Positions 5,308 through 10,137 of a stretch of DNA of 10,137 bases are shown piece after piece. The translations under genes were made by a program, and so were the position numbers. This DNA is from an uncultured Clostridia bacterium (GTDB taxonomy: Bacteria > Bacillota > Clostridia > Christensenellales > UBA3700): the NCBI GenBank assembly GCA_947176115.1, contig CAMWPK010000038.1, positions 1-10,137 of the forward strand, written 5' to 3'. The notes under the pieces were generated by a model that saw nothing but the letters and a program-made list of their open reading frames with translations, was not told where the DNA came from and did not search any database. How positions within the stretch are numbered: position 1 is the first letter of the stretch; each line of letters opens with the position of its first letter.

Positions 5308-7223
5308 CTGCGTTTTGCTCCTTTGGTTTTTGGCTTGCTCTGCGTATTATTATTAATTGATTTCTTACGCTGTTGGTATTTATTATTGCTTGCGTTGTTA
5401 TTTTCTTTGCGCGCCTTAGCAATCGCCTCTTCCTTAGTAGGTTTGACAAGACACTCTTCTCCAAAACCTATCAGATCTTGCCGTCCCGCTTCCTTGAGCG
5501 CTTCGACTATTATGTCGTAGTTGCTCTTCTTACGGTATTGCATCAAAGCGCGTTGATACGTCTTTTCCTTTTTGGTCTTGGCTACGTATATAGGTTGCAT
5601 TGTGTCGGGATTGATACCGGTATAGTACATACACGTAGATTTTGTTGACGGCGTAGGATAAAAGTCCTGCACCTGCTCCGGCATATATCCTATCGACTTG
5701 AGATACTGCGCAAGCCTTATAGCGTCTTTGAGCGTACAGCCGGGGTGCGAGGATATTAGATACGGCACAAGGTATTGTTTCTTGCCAAGTTTCTTATTGA
5801 TAGCGTCGTACTTCTCTTTGAACTTGAGATATACGTCAAAGGACGGCTTATTCATAGCCTGCAAAGTAGAATCGGATATATGCTCGGGAGCTACTTTGAG
5901 TTGTCCGCTGACGTGATGCTTAATAAGCTCGTATAGAAATTCCGGATTCTTGTCATACATTAGATAGTCAAAACGTATACCTGAGCGAATAAAGACCTTT
6001 TTTATTCCCTCTATCTGTCGTAAGGTCTTGAGCAAGTCAAGATACTCGCTGTGGTCTACTTTCATTGCAGGACAAGGCTTATAACCTATGCAAGACCTGT
6101 CTTTGCATACGCCCATAGTCTTTTGCTTTTCGCAAGCGGGGTCACGGAAGTTGGCGGTAGGTCCGCCGACGTCGTGAATATATCCCTTGAAATCCTTGTC
6201 CGCGACAAAGCTAATTGCTTCTTTGACAATATTGTCCTTGCTACGCTTTTGCACTATACGCCCTTGATGAAAGGCAATCGCGCAATAATTGCACGCGCCA
6301 AAACAGCCTCTGACTGACGTCAAAGAATACTTGACCTCTTCGATTGCGGGCACTCCCCTCGTATAACTTGGGTGATAAGTCCTCTCGTAGGGCAAGTCGT
6401 AAATCTCGTCCATTTCCTTTACAGACAAAGGATATTGCATTGGATTCTGCACCACGTACTTATCGCCGTGCTTTTGAAGTAGAGTTTTGCCATAATATGG
6501 GTCGTTGTTGGAATATTGAGTATTGAAAGCGTTGACGTACTGCAACTTATCAACTTTAACTTGCTCATACGACGGAGAAAATACTACGGTATGCTCCTCA
6601 ATACCCTTTTTAAGTTTTGCCGAAAGATTGTCGAAACTCGACAGATAGCAAGTCCCTCTCACGTCCTTGATTTTATCAAGCGGTATGCCTTTCTTGACCA
6701 TAGAAAATATCTCTTTCAAGGGTCTTTCGCCCATACCGTATATAAGTAGGTCTGCTTTTGAAGATACCAAAATACTTGGAAGTACCGCGTCTTTCCAATA
6801 GTCGTAATGCGCAAATCTGCGAAGCGACGCTTCTATTCCGCCAATGACAACAGGCGAATTAGGATAAAGTCTTTTTAGCGCGTTGCAATACACGTCAACG
6901 CACCTGTCAGGGCGTTTGCCTACGTCGCCACCTTCGCTGTAAACGTCGCGAGTTCGTCTAATCTTTGCGACCGTATAGTTGTTGACCATACTGTCTACTA
7001 CTCCGCTTGACACCATGAATCCGTATCTAGGTTGTCCAAAGCGGGTGAAGTCATTATCGCTTTGCGGTTGAGGAATAATAGCTACGTCAATGCCGAGAGA
7101 TTGCAAAAGCCTAGACACGATTGCGTGTCCAAAAGACGGGTGGTCAACGTACGCTTCGCCTATCACGTAGACGATATCGACTTGACGACCATTTACTTCG
7201 CTTTTGCTTATCGGTAAAAACAT
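5304..7223 (-). CDS. ygiQ: YgiQ family radical SAM protein (UPF0313)
   Basis: A 639-residue cytoplasmic radical S-adenosylmethionine enzyme whose reaction is unknown. Residues 1-190 form a Rossmann-like N-terminal domain (VYVIGEAYVDHPSFG near the start, VVIGGIEASLRRFAHYDYW at about 125-143). The radical SAM core begins with SVRGCFGACNYC, a CX3CX2C cluster at C307, C311 and C314. A second cysteine group, C364, C373, C378 and C384, is a family trait and may bind another metal centre. QLKVAPEHIS and DFYPTPSTKSTCMYYTG are strongly conserved family signatures. The last 40 residues are a disordered-looking, basic N/K/Q-rich tail. MFLP is the usual N-terminus of the family, which supports ATG 7223 although the ribosome binding site (AAGAGA) is weak. 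It is the first gene of the ygiQ-recX-nnr operon. No confident promoter was found upstream; TATATT at 7239-7234 is a possible -10 box. Confidence 0.95.
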   Translation of the reverse strand: MFLPISKSEVNGRQVDIVYVIGEAYVDHPSFGHAIVSRLLQSLGIDVAIIPQPQSDNDFTRFGQPRYGFMVSSGVVDSMVNNYTVAKIRRTRDVYSEGGDVGKRPDRCVDVYCNALKRLYPNSPVVIGGIEASLRRFAHYDYWKDAVLPSILVSSKADLLIYGMGERPLKEIFSMVKKGIPLDKIKDVRGTCYLSSFDNLSAKLKKGIEEHTVVFSPSYEQVKVDKLQYVNAFNTQYSNNDPYYGKTLLQKHGDKYVVQNPMQYPLSVKEMDEIYDLPYERTYHPSYTRGVPAIEEVKYSLTSVRGCFGACNYCAIAFHQGRIVQKRSKDNIVKEAISFVADKDFKGYIHDVGGPTANFRDPACEKQKTMGVCKDRSCIGYKPCPAMKVDHSEYLDLLKTLRQIEGIKKVFIRSGIRFDYLMYDKNPEFLYELIKHHVSGQLKVAPEHISDSTLQAMNKPSFDVYLKFKEKYDAINKKLGKKQYLVPYLISSHPGCTLKDAIRLAQYLKSIGYMPEQVQDFYPTPSTKSTCMYYTGINPDTMQPIYVAKTKKEKTYQRALMQYRKKSNYDIIVEALKEAGRQDLIGFGEECLVKPTKEEAIAKARKENNNASNNKYQQRKKSINNNTQSKPKTKGAKRR

Positions 7224-7260
7224 AGTATCTCTTAATATACTTAATATTTATTATGATTTA

Positions 7261-7319
7261 AGACTCTTCAACTCCGCTCAGAGTGACGCAACGAACACTT
7301 TTGAACAAGTGAAAAGTCT
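7261..7319. repeat. Dispersed element with imperfect 10-base terminal inverted repeats
   Basis: AGACTCTTCA (7261-7270) and TGAAAAGTCT (7310-7319) pair with one mismatch. Inside are ACTC-CGCTCA-GAGT (7271-7284) and a small hairpin CACTT-TTGAAC-AAGTG (7296-7311). The head and core (CTTCAACTCCGCTCAGAGTGAC) resemble the element at 3165-3208. It starts 38 bases before the ygiQ start codon, so it must lie close to or within the ygiQ promoter. No coding capacity. Confidence 0.5.
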
Positions 7320-7335
7320 AATAAATATCCGTAAC

Positions 7336-7461
7336 TACGCTTAAGTACCAACTTAAGCGTAATTTCATTTTTCACTATTTGCGAAGCAAATAATTTCACT
7401 GCCACTTTAGTGGCAATTTCATTGTATTTCAAGTAAGTCGTAGACGACTTACTTAAAATAC
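7336..7461. repeat. Array of four unlike hairpins joined by ATTTCA linkers
   Basis: Four palindromes follow each other. A: TACGCTTAAGT-ACCA-ACTTAAGCGTA (7336-7361, 11 perfect pairs). B: TATTTGC-GAA-GCAAATA (7376-7392, 7 pairs). C: TGCCACT-TT-AGTGGCA (7400-7415, 7 pairs). D: GTATTTCAAGTAAGTCGT (7424-7441) against 7444-7461, 18 pairs with one wobble or mismatch. The stems share no sequence, yet ATTTCA follows directly after A (7362), B (7393) and C (7416). D covers the purL stop codon (7451-7449), and the last four purL codons lie in its right arm. None of the stems is followed by a good U-tract on the minus strand, so these are not ordinary terminators. They may protect the purL message or separate it from ygiQ. 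Confidence 0.8.
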
Positions 7462-10137
7462 TTAACTCCGCTCTCAAAGAGTTTCATATCGTAATTGCCT
7501 TCTACGTTCTTATATAGATTGGCGTCTATTCTCTCTGCGTGACCCATTTTGCCGAGTACTCTGCCGTCCGGAGAAATTATACCCTCGATTGCGTACATAC
7601 TGCCGTTGGGGTTGAAAGGCGAAGTCATAGTAGCGTTGCCCGTCATATCAACGTATTGCGTTGCTACTTGACCGCCCTTGATAATCTTATCAAGTTCTTC
7701 CGCGCTTGCTACGAATCTACCCTCGCCGTGGCTGACAGGCACTGCAAATACGTCATCGACTTTTACTCCGCTGAGCCATGGCGACTTGTTGGTAGCCACG
7801 CGCACGTTGACGATTGTTGATACGTGTCTAGAGATGTTGTTGAAAGTCAAAGTCGGCGCTTCGCTCTTTTGCTCTCTTATATCGCCGTAAGGCACAAGTC
7901 CGAGTTTGACTAGAGCTTGGAAGCCATTGCAGATACCCAAAGCCAAGCCGTCTCTTTCGTAGAGCAACTTCATTACTTGCTCGGCAATACGCGGATTTCT
8001 AAACGTAGTAGCTATAAACTTACCGCTACCGTCAGGCTCGTCGCCACCGCTGAAACCGCCGGGGAATGCAAGTATTTGAGCTTCTTGCAATGCTTTGACA
8101 ATAGCCTCGGCAGACTCTTCTATATCCTTTGACGTTTGGTTCTTGATAATAAGTATATTGGCTTTTGCGCCTGCTCTTTCAAATGCTCTAGCAGTATCGT
8201 ACTCGCAATTAGTACCTGGGAATACCGGAATAAATACTCTAGGCTGAACGATATTTCTCGGAGCCTTGTCTACCTTTCTTGCGCAACAAATAAGGTTCTT
8301 AACTTCGCCGTTAGCAGGCGCCGTTGTCGGGAATACCTTATCAAGCGTTCTTTCAAAAGCGCATACGGCATCGTTCATCTTGAGTTCTTTTCCGCAAAGG
8401 TCTGAAGTATAAGTGCCGTTGAGCGTAGCTACTTTCTCTACGTCAAAGCCCTTCAAATCGCTTACGTCATCGGCAAGTATCACAAAGTCGCCGAATGACG
8501 GCGCAAACATATCCTGAGATATATCGTCCCAGTTGGTACCAAGTTTATTTCCCATACAAGCCTTGAATACGCTTGCAATAACACCGCCCTCTTCTACTAC
8601 GTTGCAAGCCTTGATTTTACCGTTTGCCATGGCTTTGTTCATAGCTTCATAGAGTTGCAAGGTCTTTGCAAAGTCAGGTATTGAATACTCATCTTTAGGT
8701 ATTGCCACGTGATAAATATCTTTTGCGCCCATATTCTCGGTAAAAGTATTAGTAACAATCTTGCTTGCCTTACCGATACCCATGGCGAAAGATATAAGCG
8801 TAGGCGGAACGTCGATATGCTCGAAAGTACCGCTCATACTATCCTTACCTCCGATAGCGCCAACGCCGAAACCTATCTGCGCGTACAATGCGCCAAGGAG
8901 CGCCGACAAAGGCTGTCCCCATCTATCCTTGTCTTGATTGAGCTTTTTGAAGAACTCTTGCAAAGACAGTCTTACGGTGTCGATACTAATACCGCAAGCA
9001 ACTTGCTTTGATAGCGAAGTCAATATCGAATATATTGCTCCCGTAAACGGTGACGCGCTCATAAGTTGAGGCGAACAGCCGTACGTAGATACCGTAGCCG
9101 TATCGGTGTATCCGCTGACCGGCGGTTTGCAAGCCATAGCTATAGCAGGAGTAAGTTGATACTTACCGCCAAAAGGCATAAGCACGCTTGACGCGCCGAT
9201 AGTGCCGTCAAACATCTCGCCAAGTCCCTTTGTAGAACATACGTTGAGTCTTGCAAGTTCATTTGTGACAGCTTGAGCAAACTCCCCTTTGTCAAAGAAT
9301 TTTTGCGTATCCTTATTGATACTATCCATATAATTTGTGACTTTCTCGACTACGTGAGCGTCTTGCATTTGCTTAACGCCATTGGTATCAAGAAAAGCTC
9401 TCTTCAAATCTACTATGCAATTGCCGGCATAGAACATTCTCATTCTGCCATTGTCGGTAACCTCTGCAACGGGAGTAGCCACTAGGTTTTCCGTCTTTGC
9501 GTATTCTATAAACTTATCTACGTCCTTCTTGTCGAGTACGACTGCCATTCTCTCTTGCGATTCGGAGATAGCAAGTTCAGTACCGCTCAAGCCCTCGTAC
9601 TTCTTTGGCACTCTGTCAAGGAAAATATCCAAGCTGTCGGCAAGTTCGCCAATAGCTACGCTGACACCGCCTGCGCCAAAGTCGTTGCACTTGACGATAA
9701 GCGTAGATACGTCCTTGTTGCGAAAAAGTCTTTGTATTTTTCTCTCGGTAGGCGGATTACCCTTTTGCACTTCTGCTCCGCATACTTCTACTGATTTCTC
9801 CGTATGCGCCTTGGAAGATCCCGTAGCTCCACCGCAACCGTCTCTGCCAGTTTCTCCGCCGAGAAGTACTATTATATCTCCCTCTACAGGTTTTCTTCTG
9901 ACGACGTTCTCCTTTGGAGCGCCTGCTATTACGTAACCCGTTTCTAGCCTTTTCGCCTTGTAATTTTCATGATACATCTCGGCTACAAGTCCAGTAGATA
10001 GTCCGATTTGGTTGCCGTAGCTGGAATATCCCGAAGCGGCGGTCTTGGTAATAACTCTCTGCGGAAGTTTGCCCTTTAACGTCAAAGATATATCTTCAGT
10101 GGGGTCTGCGCAACCGGTAACTCTCATAGCCTGATAT
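7449..10137 (-). CDS. purL: Phosphoribosylformylglycinamidine synthase, single-chain form, N-terminus cut by window edge
   Basis: Fourth step of purine synthesis: FGAR + glutamine + ATP gives FGAM, in the cytoplasm. The frame is open through the right edge (895 codons seen; single-chain forms are about 1,250 residues), with YQA before the first visible Met. Counting from that Met (10127): ATP-binding half with GGETGRDGCGGATGSS (90-105) and CNDFGAGGVSVA (147-158); second AIRS-like half with LGALYAQIGFGVGAIGGKDS (411-430); C-terminal glutaminase domain from about 630, with PGTNCEYD (637-644), FPGGFSGGD (688-696), the nucleophile C733 in GICNGFQ, and H863/E865 in GHAER completing the triad. Fusion to the glutaminase distinguishes it from the separate PurS/PurQ/PurL of Bacillus. 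The TAA stop lies in a large hairpin. No other pur gene is visible downstream. Confidence 0.97.
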   Translation of the reverse strand, partial: YQAMRVTGCADPTEDISLTLKGKLPQRVITKTAASGYSSYGNQIGLSTGLVAEMYHENYKAKRLETGYVIAGAPKENVVRRKPVEGDIIVLLGGETGRDGCGGATGSSKAHTEKSVEVCGAEVQKGNPPTERKIQRLFRNKDVSTLIVKCNDFGAGGVSVAIGELADSLDIFLDRVPKKYEGLSGTELAISESQERMAVVLDKKDVDKFIEYAKTENLVATPVAEVTDNGRMRMFYAGNCIVDLKRAFLDTNGVKQMQDAHVVEKVTNYMDSINKDTQKFFDKGEFAQAVTNELARLNVCSTKGLGEMFDGTIGASSVLMPFGGKYQLTPAIAMACKPPVSGYTDTATVSTYGCSPQLMSASPFTGAIYSILTSLSKQVACGISIDTVRLSLQEFFKKLNQDKDRWGQPLSALLGALYAQIGFGVGAIGGKDSMSGTFEHIDVPPTLISFAMGIGKASKIVTNTFTENMGAKDIYHVAIPKDEYSIPDFAKTLQLYEAMNKAMANGKIKACNVVEEGGVIASVFKACMGNKLGTNWDDISQDMFAPSFGDFVILADDVSDLKGFDVEKVATLNGTYTSDLCGKELKMNDAVCAFERTLDKVFPTTAPANGEVKNLICCARKVDKAPRNIVQPRVFIPVFPGTNCEYDTARAFERAGAKANILIIKNQTSKDIEESAEAIVKALQEAQILAFPGGFSGGDEPDGSGKFIATTFRNPRIAEQVMKLLYERDGLALGICNGFQALVKLGLVPYGDIREQKSEAPTLTFNNISRHVSTIVNVRVATNKSPWLSGVKVDDVFAVPVSHGEGRFVASAEELDKIIKGGQVATQYVDMTGNATMTSPFNPNGSMYAIEGIISPDGRVLGKMGHAERIDANLYKNVEGNYDMKLFESGVKYFK

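Noticed and set aside
4672..5520. A 282-codon plus-strand open frame
   Set aside because: It lies antisense across the nnr, recX and ygiQ coding regions, which have clear family motifs. Its composition is what antisense reading of those codons gives, and it has no ribosome binding site.
7336..7461. The palindromes as a CRISPR array
   Set aside because: There is no repeated unit of 23-40 bases; only the 6-base linker recurs and the palindromes all differ.
7268..7477. A 69-codon minus-strand reading frame starting inside the end of purL
   Set aside because: It consists of translated hairpins and repeats in another frame, has no ribosome binding site and overlaps purL; best explained as a by-product of the palindromes.
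9451..9936. A 161-codon plus-strand open frame
   Set aside because: It is antisense to the strongly conserved ATP-binding region of PurL and has no independent support.

Overview
The window looks like chromosomal housekeeping DNA from an uncultured, moderately AT-rich Firmicute, probably a gut-type Clostridia lineage. This is inferred from a Bacillus-type MazF, strong AGGAG-like ribosome binding sites, AT-rich intergenic DNA with sigma-A-like promoters, and short dispersed palindromic repeats between genes. I cannot name the species. No phage, insertion sequence, CRISPR array, tRNA or rRNA is visible, and no gap between genes exceeds about 225 bases.

Layout from left to right. (1) A minus-strand sugar:cation symporter of the GPH family (1-1450) runs off the left edge just before its stop. 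(2) A divergent promoter region (1451-1669) separates it from a plus-strand mazF toxin gene (1670-2011) with no antitoxin gene beside it. (3) A two-way terminator (2010-2045) separates mazF from a convergent small two-helix membrane protein gene (2054-2365), which has a perfect-consensus promoter. (4) A flavodoxin-fold reductase with a four-cysteine cluster (2449-3081) lies behind it. (5) A repeat-filled gap (3082-3218) leads to a tight three-gene operon transcribed ygiQ-recX-nnr (7223 to 3219): a radical SAM protein, a RecA modulator and a bifunctional NAD(P)H-hydrate repair enzyme. Its joints are a 4-base overlap and a 1-base gap. (6) A gap (7224-7448) holds a dispersed repeat and most of an array of perfect hairpins. 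(7) The long single-chain purine enzyme PurL (7449-10137) enters from the right edge without its N-terminus.

The genes do not form one pathway. PurL makes purine nucleotides, Nnr repairs damaged NAD(P)H, RecX tunes recombination, YgiQ is an uncharacterised radical SAM enzyme and the symporter feeds in sugars. I see no convincing new multi-gene system. The most unusual structure is the non-coding hairpin array at 7336-7461: four different stems, with the same ATTTCA linker directly after three of them and the last stem swallowing the purL stop codon. Secondary points are an orphan MazF, a perfect inverted repeat joining a stop codon to a promoter (2407-2452), and two start-site corrections.
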